From contig CAXTUB010000009.1 in assembly GCA_964247385.1 (NCBI GenBank), positions 45,000-108,999 on the forward strand: a stretch of 64,000 nt of DNA, in the 5' to 3' direction. A model generated the notes under the pieces. The model did no database searches, was not told the origin of the DNA, and saw only the letters and a list, made by a program, of their open reading frames with translations. Below are positions 8,421 to 16,915 of this stretch, piece by piece (the first letter of the stretch is position 1; every line of letters starts with the position of its first letter). Made by a program: the position numbers and the translations under genes. This stretch comes from TMP-86 sp964247385. Lineage in GTDB: Bacteria > Pseudomonadota > Gammaproteobacteria > Steroidobacterales > Steroidobacteraceae.

Positions 8421-8963
8421 ATGAATGCGATTCGCTACATCGTCGATACGCTGCTCTGGCTGCTGCTGCTCGCTTTCGTGCTGCGGCTGCTGTTTCAACT
8501 GGCGCGCGCAGACTTTCGCGACCCCATCGCCGACGCGGTGGTGCGTGTCACCAACTGGCTGGTGCTGCCGCTGCGGCGCATTTTGCCGCCCGCGGGCAAG
8601 GTAGACACGGCGACCGTCGTGTCCATACTGCTCATCGCGGCGGCGCGCACGTGCATCATCTTCTTGTTGAGCGCTCCTTTCGCGGCGGATGCCCTTGCGC
8701 TCTACGCCTGGGCGGCGGTGCGCTCGACTCTGGTCGAGCTCATCGAGATGGTGCTGAAAATCTACTTGTTCGCGCTGTTGTTGTATTGGCTGATTTCTTT
8801 CATATCGCCCGGCGGCCCACCGCCGGGCACCCGGCTCTTGGGCCAGTTATGCGAGCCCGTGCTGCGCCCGGTGCGCCGCATCATTCCGCCGATCGGACAG
8901 ATTGATTTCTCGGTGCTTTGGGTGAGCATACTCATCGGCGCCGCGCTGATTCTCGTGCGCTAG
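8421..8963 (+). CDS. yggT: YggT family inner-membrane protein
   Basis: A 180-aa protein with two copies of the YggT unit: a transmembrane pair (LLWLLLLAFVLRLLFQL) then NWLVLPLRRILPP, repeated as YLFALLLYWLISFISP and CEPVLRPVRRIIPPIGQIDFS. Length and duplication match E. coli YggT. The family is linked with osmotic tolerance and, in plastids and Gram-positives, with membrane organisation and cell division; its exact role is not known. Third gene of yggS-proC-yggT. Confidence 0.9.
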   Translation: MNAIRYIVDTLLWLLLLAFVLRLLFQLARADFRDPIADAVVRVTNWLVLPLRRILPPAGKVDTATVVSILLIAAARTCIIFLLSAPFAADALALYAWAAVRSTLVELIEMVLKIYLFALLLYWLISFISPGGPPPGTRLLGQLCEPVLRPVRRIIPPIGQIDFSVLWVSILIGAALILVR

Positions 8964-9037
8964 AATCGATGGCATGCGCGCGAGACCGTAAAAACAAGCG
9001 CCGCGCGCGTTGAGCTCAAGACAAAATTTTTTTCACA

Positions 9038-9067
9038 TTGCTAAACATCGGCTTTTTTCTGTGTTAT
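9038..9067 (+). promoter_or_regulatory. Possible sigma70 promoter of the HU-like gene
   Basis: TTGCTA (9038-9043) and TGTTAT (9062-9067) are separated by 18 bp in an AT-rich island within otherwise GC-rich DNA, about 60 bp upstream of the HU-like start. This fits a sigma70 promoter for a highly expressed gene. Call is by eye only. Confidence 0.45.
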
Positions 9068-9129
9068 TTTCGCGCCGTCTATAAAACTCGGTAAAAAAAC
9101 CGCAGCGGCAACCTTCGAGGAGATTCTCT

Positions 9130-9441
9130 ATGGCGAAAAAAAGTGCAGCACCGACTAAATCGGAAATTCTTGCGACGATTTCCAAGGACACCGAGCTTTC
9201 CAAGAAGCAAGTCGGCGCTGTTTTCGATTCCTTGTCCGGTGTCATCAAGAAAAGTTTGCGCGGACATGGCTTGTTCACCATGCCCGGTCTTTTGAAGATG
9301 AAAGTGGTGAAGAAGCCTGCGACCAAGGCGCGCGAGGGAGTCAACCCCTTCAACGGCGAGAAAATGATGTTCAAGGCCAAGCCGGCCAGCAAGAAAGTGC
9401 GCGTTGCCGCGCTCAAGAATTTGAAGGAATTCGTAAACTAA
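9130..9441 (+). CDS. HU-family DNA-binding protein
   Basis: A 103-aa, strongly basic protein (MAKKSAAPTKSEILATISKD) with the HU/IHF fold: N-terminal helices (TELSKKQVGAVFDSLSGVI) and the beta-arm region GLFTMPGLLKMKVVKKPATK, followed by GVNPFNGEKMMFKAKPASK, which corresponds to the HU arm signature. It is longer than E. coli HU (90 aa) because of N- and C-terminal Lys-rich additions. It should bind and bend DNA as a nucleoid protein. The ATG has a clear GAGGAG site (9116-9121) and an AT-rich promoter upstream, suggesting high expression. It is monocistronic, facing a convergent hydrolase gene. Confidence 0.85.
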   Translation: MAKKSAAPTKSEILATISKDTELSKKQVGAVFDSLSGVIKKSLRGHGLFTMPGLLKMKVVKKPATKAREGVNPFNGEKMMFKAKPASKKVRVAALKNLKEFVN

Positions 9442-9474
9442 TTGCGAAGCCGCTTGCCCGCGACGGGTCGGCGG

Positions 9475-10155
9475 CTATTCCTCGCTCTGCGCCAACACCC
9501 GGCGCACATGAGCGGTGAGGGTGTCTTTCAGGGTCATCAACATTCCGTGAAAAAAGTGCCCGGCGCCGGGCACTACCGAAAGATCGGGCGGCGGCGTGAG
9601 CTGCTCGCGCCATCGCTTTACCTCGCTCAAGCTCACGATATCATCCGCATCGCCCTGCACGATGAGCCATGGACAGTCGGGGGTGTTCAGGCCTTGCATG
9701 GCAAATCGAGTGACGGGCGGTGCAATGGTAATGAGCTCCGCCGGCGGCTGCGCGAGCGCAAGCTTGAGCGCGATGAAAGCGCCAAAGGAAAATCCGGCAT
9801 ATATTTCCGGCGTGCTGCTCCAACGCTCGCGCGCCCAGCGGAGTACCGCGTTCGCATCGTCGATCTCGCCGATTCCTTGGTCAAAAGCGCCTTCGCTGTT
9901 CCCCACGCCCCGGAAGTTGAAGCGCACGGTTGCGATGCCCAACTCGTGCAGTGCGCGCGCCGTGGTGACGACCACTTTGCTATTCATGGTGCCGCCGTAC
10001 AAGGGATGCGGGTGACACACCAAGGCGAATGCGCGCCGCACGGCGCCGGGGTCCGCAAAGGCTGACTGGATGCGGCCTGCAGGCCCCGCGATTTCTGCCG
10101 CTCGCTCGGGCAGCGTTCGGCTGGGAACCGCATCCGCCCGCGCCGCCTCGCTCAT
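9475..10155 (-). CDS. Alpha/beta hydrolase (COG2945-like)
   Basis: A 226-aa alpha/beta hydrolase. It has ALVCHPHPLYGGTMNSKVV (about residues 44-62), FNFRGVGNSEG, nucleophile elbow GFSFGAF with the catalytic Ser, a later Asp in VQGDADDIV and the catalytic His in PGAGHFFHGM. These match the COG2945 family of small cytosolic hydrolases annotated as CinA/esterase-like; the natural substrate is unknown. It converges with the HU-like gene and lies 27 bp downstream of the FKBP lipoprotein gene on the same strand. Confidence 0.85.
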   Translation of the reverse strand: MSEAARADAVPSRTLPERAAEIAGPAGRIQSAFADPGAVRRAFALVCHPHPLYGGTMNSKVVVTTARALHELGIATVRFNFRGVGNSEGAFDQGIGEIDDANAVLRWARERWSSTPEIYAGFSFGAFIALKLALAQPPAELITIAPPVTRFAMQGLNTPDCPWLIVQGDADDIVSLSEVKRWREQLTPPPDLSVVPGAGHFFHGMLMTLKDTLTAHVRRVLAQSEE

Positions 10156-10182
10156 TTCATTGAAATCGTCGCCACAGTAGGA

Positions 10183-10653
10183 TCACGGACGGATCGCGAG
10201 CAGCTCGATGTCGAACACGAGAGTGGCTCCAGGCGGAATTACGCCGCCCGCGCCCTGGTTTCCATAGCCCAATTCGGGCGGCACGACGAGCCGGCGCGCT
10301 CCGCCCACCCGCATGCCGGCGACACCCTCGTCCCACCCGCGGATGACATCGCCCGCGCCGACTTTGAACACGAATGGCCGCCCCGCATCGTACGAGCTAT
10401 CGAATTTTTTTCCCTTGTGATCGGACGCGTGCTCCTCGAACAGCCAGCCGGTGTAATTGACTTCGGCCGTCTGTCCATTCTTGATCGCGTCCCCGCTCCC
10501 GGCTTTGAGCTCGGTTGAAACCAGTGCGGGCGCGGCTTCCTGGCGAGACGGTGAGGATGCGGCCGCTGCGGGCGGCGGTGAAGCCGGAGCGCAGCCCGCA
10601 ACCGACAGAATGAGCGTGAACGGTGCGCACGCGCGCGCGATGAATGTATGCAT
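10183..10653 (-). CDS. FKBP-type peptidyl-prolyl isomerase, lipoprotein
   Basis: A 156-aa protein with a lipoprotein signal peptide: hydrophobic ACAPFTLILSVAGC with lipobox VAGC, the Cys at about residue 21. A short Pro/Ala/Ser linker leads into one FKBP domain: VNYTGWLFEEH, GKKFDSSYDAGRPFVFKVG, VIRGWDEGVAGMRVGGARR, PPELGYGNQG and IPPGATLVFDIELL. All segments of the active site are present. It should catalyse cis-trans proline isomerisation in the periplasm, tethered to a membrane, aiding folding of exported proteins. Same strand as the downstream hydrolase. Confidence 0.92.
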   Translation of the reverse strand: MHTFIARACAPFTLILSVAGCAPASPPPAAAASSPSRQEAAPALVSTELKAGSGDAIKNGQTAEVNYTGWLFEEHASDHKGKKFDSSYDAGRPFVFKVGAGDVIRGWDEGVAGMRVGGARRLVVPPELGYGNQGAGGVIPPGATLVFDIELLAIRP

Positions 10654-10693
10654 GATTCAACTCTTGCTCGAGCCGAAAAGCCGGCTTGTGCAG

Positions 10694-10933
10694 CTAGTCT
10701 AGCGAATGATGATGCAGCGAGAGCGCCAGAACGGCGCTTGCAAGAACGGCCGCGCAGGAATAGACGAAAGCGCCTGCGCCGATCATTTGAATCGCGTACA
10801 TGCCGAGCGCGCCGCTCAGCATCGCCAAGGCGAGCATGACGGCTCGGCGCACTCCGACCCAGAGCAATCGCGCCGAGCTCACCACGTCATCGAGCTCGTC
10901 CCAGACTTGTAACATCCATTCCACGACAGCCAA
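10694..10933 (-). CDS. Small two-helix membrane protein
   Basis: A 79-aa frame beginning MAVVEWMLQVWDELDDVVSS, with two hydrophobic segments (AVMLALAMLSGALGMYAIQM and IGAGAFVYSCAAVLASAVLA) and a His-rich tail (LSLHHHSLD). The amphipathic start and two-helix layout suggest an inner-membrane protein. No family is recognised. It sits 40 bp upstream of the FKBP lipoprotein on the same strand and may be cotranscribed with it. Confidence 0.6.
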   Translation of the reverse strand: MAVVEWMLQVWDELDDVVSSARLLWVGVRRAVMLALAMLSGALGMYAIQMIGAGAFVYSCAAVLASAVLALSLHHHSLD

Positions 10934-11046
10934 TCTAGGCGGCGCCGAGTGTGCTCGCCGTGCGCGTTTTCACAGCGCACGCGCGCATGCGCGCCACCCA
11001 GTTCTCACCTTGCTTTGACGGGCGAGGCTCGCGTACGCTAAGTTAA

Positions 11047-11808
11047 ATGCAACGTATTCTCGTGCTGAATCCGAAAGGCGGCTCGGGCAAGACGACGATC
11101 GCCACGAATCTCGCGAGTTATTTTGCGACCGCAGGCGACCGGCCCATGCTGCTCGACAATGATCCGCAGGGCTCGAGCACCCGCTGGCTGAAGAAACGCA
11201 AGCCCGAGCAGCCGCACATTCATGGCGTCTCGGCGTTCGACCGCAATGTGCGTATGACGCGCGCGTTTCAATTGCGTGTGCCGAGCGATACCCATCATGT
11301 CATCGTCGATACCCCGGCCGCGGTGGCGGGGCAGGATCTGCCGGAGCTGACGCGCAATGCCGATGCCATCATCGTGCCCGTGTTGCCTTCCGACATCGAC
11401 ATTCATGCGTGCTCTCGCTGCATCGCGGATCTTCTGCTGATCGCGAAAATCCGGCGCGATGAATATCGAATCGGCGTGGTGGCGAACCGCGTGAAGAAGA
11501 ACACGCTCATCTATCAATCCTTGCTGAAGTTTCTGGATACGCTGCGAATTCCCGTCATCACCAGCATTCGCGACTCGCAGAATTACGTGCGAGCCTCCGA
11601 GCTCGGCGTGGGCGTCTATGAGATGAAGCGGTACCTGGTCGAGCCCGATCTCGAGGAGTGGACTCCGCTGTTGTCCTGGCTCAGAGCCAAAGAAGAGTTG
11701 AGCGTGCGAAAGGCGAAAGAGCTTGCGAGAGATTCGATCCCGGTTGCCGCGGGATCATTTGCCGCCGCACATGCGGTTGAGAGATTGGGTAAGGCTTCGG
11801 TGCCCTAG
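11047..11808 (+). CDS. ParA-family ATPase
   Basis: A 253-aa deviant-Walker-A ATPase: MQRILVLNPKGGSGKTTIA at the N-terminus, Walker A' DNDPQGSSTRW and the switch VIVDTPAAVAGQDL. ParA/MinD/Soj-like ATPases position chromosomes, plasmids or protein complexes. No parB or centromere-like repeats are adjacent, so it is unlikely to be a replicon partition gene and may act as an orphan positioning ATPase. No Shine-Dalgarno is seen, and a TTGCTT/TACGCT promoter-like pair (11010-11039, 18-bp spacer) ends only 7 bp before the ATG, so the mRNA might be leaderless. Confidence 0.88.
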   Translation: MQRILVLNPKGGSGKTTIATNLASYFATAGDRPMLLDNDPQGSSTRWLKKRKPEQPHIHGVSAFDRNVRMTRAFQLRVPSDTHHVIVDTPAAVAGQDLPELTRNADAIIVPVLPSDIDIHACSRCIADLLLIAKIRRDEYRIGVVANRVKKNTLIYQSLLKFLDTLRIPVITSIRDSQNYVRASELGVGVYEMKRYLVEPDLEEWTPLLSWLRAKEELSVRKAKELARDSIPVAAGSFAAAHAVERLGKASVP

Positions 11809-11819
11809 ACCAGATCCCT

Positions 11820-12038
11820 TCAGGGTTTCTTGTCCGGATCTTCCCAACTGTTGCGAGCCTTATCAGCCCAGCTCTTGTAGCTGTGCCAGTTGTAGAGATT
11901 CTTGGTGATGGCGGCGTGGCGGCCGGCGCCCTTATGACCGCGCATGAGCCAGGAGCTTTGCGCATCCTTCGCGTTGCCCGAAGGACTGACGCGACGATCC
12001 ACCACGGCAAGCCGGTTCGGCTCTTTGTTCTCGCTCAT
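11820..12038 (-). CDS. Small hydrophilic protein of unknown function
   Basis: A 72-aa charged protein (MSENKEPNRLAVVDRRVSPS) with a Trp-rich C-terminal half (NLYNWHSYKSWADKARNSW). The start has AGGAG about 10 nt upstream, which supports real translation. No domain is recognised. It converges with the ParA-like gene (12-bp gap). Confidence 0.6.
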   Translation of the reverse strand: MSENKEPNRLAVVDRRVSPSGNAKDAQSSWLMRGHKGAGRHAAITKNLYNWHSYKSWADKARNSWEDPDKKP

Positions 12039-12198
12039 TGCGGTTTGGCTCCTGTGCGCAAAAGTTTCGCACGGGCCTCACCGGGACGCAGGAACTGTGT
12101 CACACGCAACCGTGAGTGCAAATGGTCTGCACAGAGGCACTGCGATGCGCATCTCGCAGCGCGGCGCGGTAAGTTAAATCAAGCTGCGCGCGGTTAAA

Positions 12199-13596
12199 TC
12201 AGGCCACCAGACGATAGCAAGGCCGATACTCCTCGCCGGCAAGCTTCATGCGCCGCTGCGCAACGAACGAGCGCAACAACGCATCGAGCGGATCGATCAA
12301 CTCCGCATCTCCGGAAAGCTCGAAAGGGCCGCTGCGCTCAATGGCGTTGATCCCGTATTCCTTGACATTGCCGGCGACAATTCCGGAAAACGCACGGCGC
12401 AGGTTCGCTGCGCGCTCATGCACGGGCCGGTCCTTGCGCAGATCGAGCGCGCGCATCGAAGCATGGGTGACCTCGAACGGCAGCTGGAATTCGAGCGGAA
12501 TTTTCAATAGCCAGTTGAAGCTGTACGAATCGCTGGTCCTGCGCCGATACGTACGCACACGATCCAAGCCCTCCACCATGGCGCGGCCCACCGCGGCCGG
12601 ATCCGCAATGATGATGCGATACAGCGCCTGCGCTTCCGCGCCCAGCGTCGTCCCGATGAACGCATGAATGCGTTCGAAATAACCTGCCGCGTCCGCCGGG
12701 CCCGTAAAAATGAGCGGGAAAGGTAGGTCACGGTTGGCCGGGTCGAGCAGAATGCCGAGCAAATACAGGATTTCCTCGGCGGTGCCCACGCCTCCCGGAA
12801 ACACGATGACGCCGTGGCCGACGCGCACGAACGCCTCGAGCCTCTTTTCGATGTCGGGCATGATGACCAGCTGACTCACGATGGGATTGGGAGGCTCCGC
12901 GGCGATGATGCCGGGCTCGGTGATCCCCAAGTACCGGCCATTGAAAATGCGCTGTTTCGAATGCCCGATGGTTGCGCCCTTCATCGGCCCCTTCATTGCT
13001 CCCGGTCCGCACCCCGTGCACACATCCAAGCTGCGCAAGCCAAGCTCGTAGCCGACGCGCTTGGTGTATTCGTATTCGACGCGGTGAATGGAATGCCCGC
13101 CCCAGCAGACGATGAGATTGGGGCGCAATTTGTGCTCGAGCACCCGCGCGTTGCGCAGCACGTGAAACACCGCATTGGTGATCGAGGCGGAAGACGTCAA
13201 ATCGAAGCGCGCGCTGTCGATGATCTCGTTCGAGATGAATACGACGTCGCGCAACACGGCAAACAATTGTTCCTTGATGCCGCGGATCATGACGCCATCG
13301 ACGAAAGCGGCGCCTGGCGCGTTCTTGATCTCGAGCTTGATGCCCCACGCTTGCCGAACGATGCGGATATCGAAATCCGCATATCGATCGAAAATCTTGC
13401 GCGCATCATCCACTTCGCTGCCGGCGTTGAGGACGGCCAGCGCGCACTTGCGGAACAGCGGGTACAGGCCGCCCTGACCCGAATCCAAGAGCTTGTCGAC
13501 CTCGGCCTGCGATAAGTGCTCAAGACTCCCCGCGGGCGTCACGCGCGCATCGATCATGTCCGAGCGCACCTTATCGGATTGCACGGTGCGTCTCAT
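12199..13596 (-). CDS. ppnN: Nucleotide 5'-monophosphate nucleosidase PpnN (YgdH-like, LOG family)
   Basis: A 465-aa protein, close to E. coli PpnN/YgdH (454). It has the N-terminal PpnN-specific domain (LSQAEVDKLLDSGQGGLY), a Rossmann LOG core (IVCWGGHSIHR, CTGCGPGAMKGPMKGA) and the nucleotide-binding motif PGGVGTAEEILYLLGI. The C-terminal region is the extended one found in PpnN rather than in short LOG proteins. PpnN cleaves purine (and other) nucleotide monophosphates to base and ribose-5-phosphate and is activated by (p)ppGpp in E. coli; allosteric control here is by analogy. It is 13 bp downstream of the L,D-transpeptidase on the same strand. Confidence 0.92.
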   Translation of the reverse strand: MRRTVQSDKVRSDMIDARVTPAGSLEHLSQAEVDKLLDSGQGGLYPLFRKCALAVLNAGSEVDDARKIFDRYADFDIRIVRQAWGIKLEIKNAPGAAFVDGVMIRGIKEQLFAVLRDVVFISNEIIDSARFDLTSSASITNAVFHVLRNARVLEHKLRPNLIVCWGGHSIHRVEYEYTKRVGYELGLRSLDVCTGCGPGAMKGPMKGATIGHSKQRIFNGRYLGITEPGIIAAEPPNPIVSQLVIMPDIEKRLEAFVRVGHGVIVFPGGVGTAEEILYLLGILLDPANRDLPFPLIFTGPADAAGYFERIHAFIGTTLGAEAQALYRIIIADPAAVGRAMVEGLDRVRTYRRRTSDSYSFNWLLKIPLEFQLPFEVTHASMRALDLRKDRPVHERAANLRRAFSGIVAGNVKEYGINAIERSGPFELSGDAELIDPLDALLRSFVAQRRMKLAGEEYRPCYRLVA

Positions 13597-13609
13597 GAAT
13601 CAAAATCCA

Positions 13610-14134
13610 TCATGGATCGATGTCGATGGGGATATTGTCCTGGGTGCGCATCCAGATATCCACCATATCGGAGTTCGACACCGCGATGCAGCCATCGGTC
13701 CAATCCGTCGTCTCGTAATACAACGCCGGATGTTTGGGCACGTTCGGCAGCCCGTGAATCATGATGGAGCCGCCAGGCTGCCACCCATGTCTGCGCGCAT
13801 TTTTTTCGTCCTGATTGTTCGGATAGGAAACCTGGATGGCTAGGAAATAATCGCTGCGCGTGTTGCGACGGGCGAGAACGTAGCGCCCTTCCGGCGTACG
13901 AAAATCGTGCTCGCGCTCTTTGGGGCCGGAGGGGTTCAGGCCCAGCTTGACGGAATAGCTGCTCAAGAGCTGCGCCCCTCGATACAGATACAGCTTTCGC
14001 TGAGCTTTTTTCACCAGCACCCGATCTGCCGCCACGATCTCGGCGGCCACGCAGGAGAGCGGGCCTAGAGCAATAAGAAGCACACACGCTGCTGCGAGCA
14101 GCGATCGTTTTCTCGGTACGGGGCGGCTTGCCAT
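13610..14134 (-). CDS. L,D-transpeptidase (YkuD family), exported
   Basis: A 174-aa protein with a signal peptide (RKRSLLAAACVLLIALGPLS, cut near VAA). One YkuD domain begins RVLVKKAQRKLYLYRG; the catalytic His lies in IMIHGLP and the catalytic Cys in DWTDGCIAVSN, with GRYVLARRN between. No LysM or peptidoglycan-binding domain is attached. Such enzymes make 3-3 crosslinks or attach proteins to peptidoglycan, or act as murein peptidases (YafK type). It is followed by ppnN and preceded by mltD on the same strand, so cell-wall genes neighbour each other. Confidence 0.88.
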   Translation of the reverse strand: MASRPVPRKRSLLAAACVLLIALGPLSCVAAEIVAADRVLVKKAQRKLYLYRGAQLLSSYSVKLGLNPSGPKEREHDFRTPEGRYVLARRNTRSDYFLAIQVSYPNNQDEKNARRHGWQPGGSIMIHGLPNVPKHPALYYETTDWTDGCIAVSNSDMVDIWMRTQDNIPIDIDP

Positions 14135-14193
14135 GGTCTAAGGGCGGAAAATACGTTCCCTGCGAGCGCCAATGCCGCCGAATGCTTCACGCT

Positions 14194-16116
14194 TCAACTC
14201 GCATCCGCGGCGGCGATCTCGGGCAAGGTGAGTATGGATCCCGGCTTGAGATCGCCGAAATCGACGCGCGGATTGTATTGCCTGATGAGCCATAGCGGCA
14301 AATCATGCGCACGCGCGGTGATGGACCACAACGACTCGCCCTTCTTGATGGTGTAATTTTGCGTGCCCGAGATCCGATGGGTCGCGAAGTAATCTTCCTG
14401 CAACTTCTTGTGATAAGCACGGCGCGCCGTTTCGAAGCTCGCCGCGTCGGTGTGGGCCAGATCGAGCTTCATGCGGTGTCCGATGCTCACGAATGCTCCG
14501 CTCTTCAAGCGATTGATGGCGCGTAATCGCGACGCTCCGACATTGGCCCATTCGGCGTAATGACCGACGGTTTCGGCCGCCTGCACCACGATGGTTTGAT
14601 CTTTGCGCACCGAATAGTCCGCCGGATCTTCATTGGTGCTCGAAACGGCGCCGGGCAAGAGAGGCGCTTCTTGCACGGGAGCTTGCACCGTGGGCTGGAT
14701 TTCCACGGCCTCGCCGATCTCTATTTCCGGTCTGACGGCTGCGACGACGGGCGGCGGAGGCGCACCCGCGCGCGACAGCGGCTGGGGCAGACGCAGCATC
14801 ATGCCGCGCTTGAGCGATGCGCTGCTCGCCAGGCCATTGAGCGATGCCAAACGATCGAGCGCCAGACTGCGCGCCTGCGCAATGGCGAGAAGCGTATCGC
14901 CCTTGCGCACACGGTAGCGATCGTCGCCGCGCTGCGCGAGGAAACGCTGCGCCGCCGGCACACGCGCCAGCGCGGTCTGAAGATCGCCCGCGCTCACGTT
15001 GCCAGGAACCCGCAATGTGAAGCCGCGCGGCACGAATCTCGAGGAGTCCCAAATCGGAGGCCTCAGCGAGGGATTCAACACGCGCATGGCGACCGGGTTG
15101 ACGCGAAAGGCGCTGATCAGGGCCGGCATGGGAATGTAATCGGGCAACTCCACAGTGCTCGATGCCGCATCCGGCTGTTTCTGAATCGGTCCGAAATACT
15201 TTTCCGCGTGCCGCTGCACATCGAGCGCGGCGAGAAATGCGACGTAGAAATTCCGCGACGCGAAGCCGAATGTCCGGCCGTTGTACCGGCGCACGATGGT
15301 GGCGATGTCGCTCGAGCCGAGCTCACTCTGCGCCGCCAGCAAGCCGCCCGGACCATGATTGTAGGCCGTAACCGTCAACGGCCAGGTGCCGAGCAAGCGA
15401 TAGTTGTAAAGCATCAGGTTGGCCGCGGCCTGCGTCGAAATGAAGGGATCCATGCGCTCGTCCACGAGCGAGTCGACTCGCATGTAGCGCCGTGCCGTCG
15501 AGGGCATGAACTGCCACAAGCCTGCGGCTCCGACTTTGGAATACGCGGCCGGATTGAACGAGGATTCGACGTGCGGAAGCGCCGCGATCTCGATGGGAAC
15601 CCCTCGTTCGGTGAGCACGCGCTCGATGTGAGATTGCCAGATGCCGGCGCGCATCAGGCCTTCACGAAACCGGTTGGCCTGGCCCAATTGGAAGCGCACA
15701 TGGTCCATGGCATCTTTGAATATTGCCTCGCCCCTGCCGCTGCCAAACGCTTGCAGGATGCGCGTCTCATCAGGCGTGAGGTTGCCGGTGTCGCCTGCCG
15801 CAAAACGCGCAAGCAATGCACGATAGCGATCCCTTGCGGCCTCGATGCGCGCCCGGCGGGCAGCCGGCGGCGTATCGGGCTCGAACATGAGCTTCTCATA
15901 CACGACTCCCAGGTTCACATCGTCATGAAGCAGCCCTTGATCGGTGGTGACTTCAGTGTAGATGCGCACCCAGAAAGAGATGTCGCGCTCGAGCTCCGCA
16001 GGCCGCTCGAATAGCCCATCCGCAGCGCTCGCGCGGACAGCGCATGACAGCCACAGCAAAAACAGCCAAAGCCGCGGAAAGAGCAGCCTCCGGGCAGGGC
16101 CGGCGATCGAGATCAA
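14194..16116 (-). CDS. mltD: Membrane-bound lytic murein transglycosylase D-like protein with LysM repeats
   Basis: A 640-aa exported protein. Signal peptide at residues 1-32 (LWLFLLWLSCAVRASA). The SLT domain follows: LPHVESSFNPAAYSKVGAAG with the catalytic Glu in VESSF, GLWQFMPSTARRYM and AYNHGPGG. The C-terminal half carries three LysM repeats: a standard one at YRVRKGDTLLAIAQ, a divergent one at YSVRKDQTIVVQAAE, and YTIKKGESLWSITA. It cleaves the glycan strands of peptidoglycan with 1,6-anhydro product formation. No lipobox Cys is evident, so it may be soluble in the periplasm. Upstream of the L,D-transpeptidase gene by 59 bp. Confidence 0.92.
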   Translation of the reverse strand: MISIAGPARRLLFPRLWLFLLWLSCAVRASAADGLFERPAELERDISFWVRIYTEVTTDQGLLHDDVNLGVVYEKLMFEPDTPPAARRARIEAARDRYRALLARFAAGDTGNLTPDETRILQAFGSGRGEAIFKDAMDHVRFQLGQANRFREGLMRAGIWQSHIERVLTERGVPIEIAALPHVESSFNPAAYSKVGAAGLWQFMPSTARRYMRVDSLVDERMDPFISTQAAANLMLYNYRLLGTWPLTVTAYNHGPGGLLAAQSELGSSDIATIVRRYNGRTFGFASRNFYVAFLAALDVQRHAEKYFGPIQKQPDAASSTVELPDYIPMPALISAFRVNPVAMRVLNPSLRPPIWDSSRFVPRGFTLRVPGNVSAGDLQTALARVPAAQRFLAQRGDDRYRVRKGDTLLAIAQARSLALDRLASLNGLASSASLKRGMMLRLPQPLSRAGAPPPPVVAAVRPEIEIGEAVEIQPTVQAPVQEAPLLPGAVSSTNEDPADYSVRKDQTIVVQAAETVGHYAEWANVGASRLRAINRLKSGAFVSIGHRMKLDLAHTDAASFETARRAYHKKLQEDYFATHRISGTQNYTIKKGESLWSITARAHDLPLWLIRQYNPRVDFGDLKPGSILTLPEIAAADAS

Positions 16117-16164
16117 CTCACCCGCGCAGTATGTGCAGGCGCTCCGCGGCGCAACGGAGCGCGT

Positions 16165-16914
16165 TCATCCGCATTTCGAGTCGCCGCAATTGAGGCATGT
16201 CATGCATCCGTCCATCATCACGACCGCTGCCGTGGAGCACTTGCTGCACAACTGCGCGCCTTCCGGAAAATGCGACTTGGAGAATGCATCGGCCTGCCGA
16301 TTGCGTGCCTCGAACTCGGCCCGTTTGCTGTCGACGAGCTTGCGCTGATGCTCATCGAGCTCGGTGCGCTTCAATAAACCGATGCTTTGCAAGTGCCGCT
16401 CGATGACGTAGCCCAGCTCGGCAATGGTGGAGGGCATGAACTTTCCTCCTGGCTGCCAGTAGCCGCCGCGCGGATCGAACACCGCCTTGAGCTCATCGAC
16501 CAGGAATGTCACATCGCCGCCCTTGCGAAACACCGCTGAGATGACGCGGGTGAGGGCCACAATCCACTGGAAGTGATCGAGATTCTTCGAATTGATGAAG
16601 ACCTCGAAAGGACGGCGTTGCTCGTGCGGCGTGCCCTCGTTCAGAACGATATCGTTGATGGTCACATACATGGCGTGATCCGACACCGGCGTCTTGATCT
16701 TGTACGTCGAGCCCACCAGCACTTCGGGACGCTCGAGCTTTTCGTGCATCCAGATGACGTTGTCTTCCGGCGGAGAAACGGGCAGCGGAGTGCTCACCAC
16801 GGGAATCGCGGCCGGCGCGGCCGGCGCTGCGAGGGATGCGGCGCCGATGGGCTTCTCGCTGTCCGCTTGCACCCGGTATTTCGAAATCTTGCCTTCAATC
16901 TTGATGTTGGCCAT
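16165..16914 (-). CDS. nrdJb: NrdJb: second subunit of split adenosylcobalamin-dependent ribonucleotide reductase
   Basis: A 249-aa protein. The N-terminus MANIKIEGKISKYRVQADSE and the TSCPD-like middle (YVTINDIVLNEGTPHEQRRP, FEVFINSKNLDHFQWIVALT) correspond to the C-terminal part of single-chain class II enzymes. The end has a zinc ribbon with paired Cys motifs (CSKCSTAAV, CLNCGDSKCG). P. aeruginosa has the same split NrdJa/NrdJb arrangement. NrdJb is needed with NrdJa to reduce ribonucleotides using adenosylcobalamin. The start is 1 bp after the nrdJa stop, so translation is probably coupled. Confidence 0.88.
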   Translation of the reverse strand: MANIKIEGKISKYRVQADSEKPIGAASLAAPAAPAAIPVVSTPLPVSPPEDNVIWMHEKLERPEVLVGSTYKIKTPVSDHAMYVTINDIVLNEGTPHEQRRPFEVFINSKNLDHFQWIVALTRVISAVFRKGGDVTFLVDELKAVFDPRGGYWQPGGKFMPSTIAELGYVIERHLQSIGLLKRTELDEHQRKLVDSKRAEFEARNRQADAFSKSHFPEGAQLCSKCSTAAVVMMDGCMTCLNCGDSKCG

Positions 16915-16915
16915 G

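Noticed and set aside
14560..16014. A 484-codon open frame on the plus strand
   Set aside because: Antisense to the mltD gene with clear SLT and LysM motifs; Arg/His-rich translation of the mirror type.
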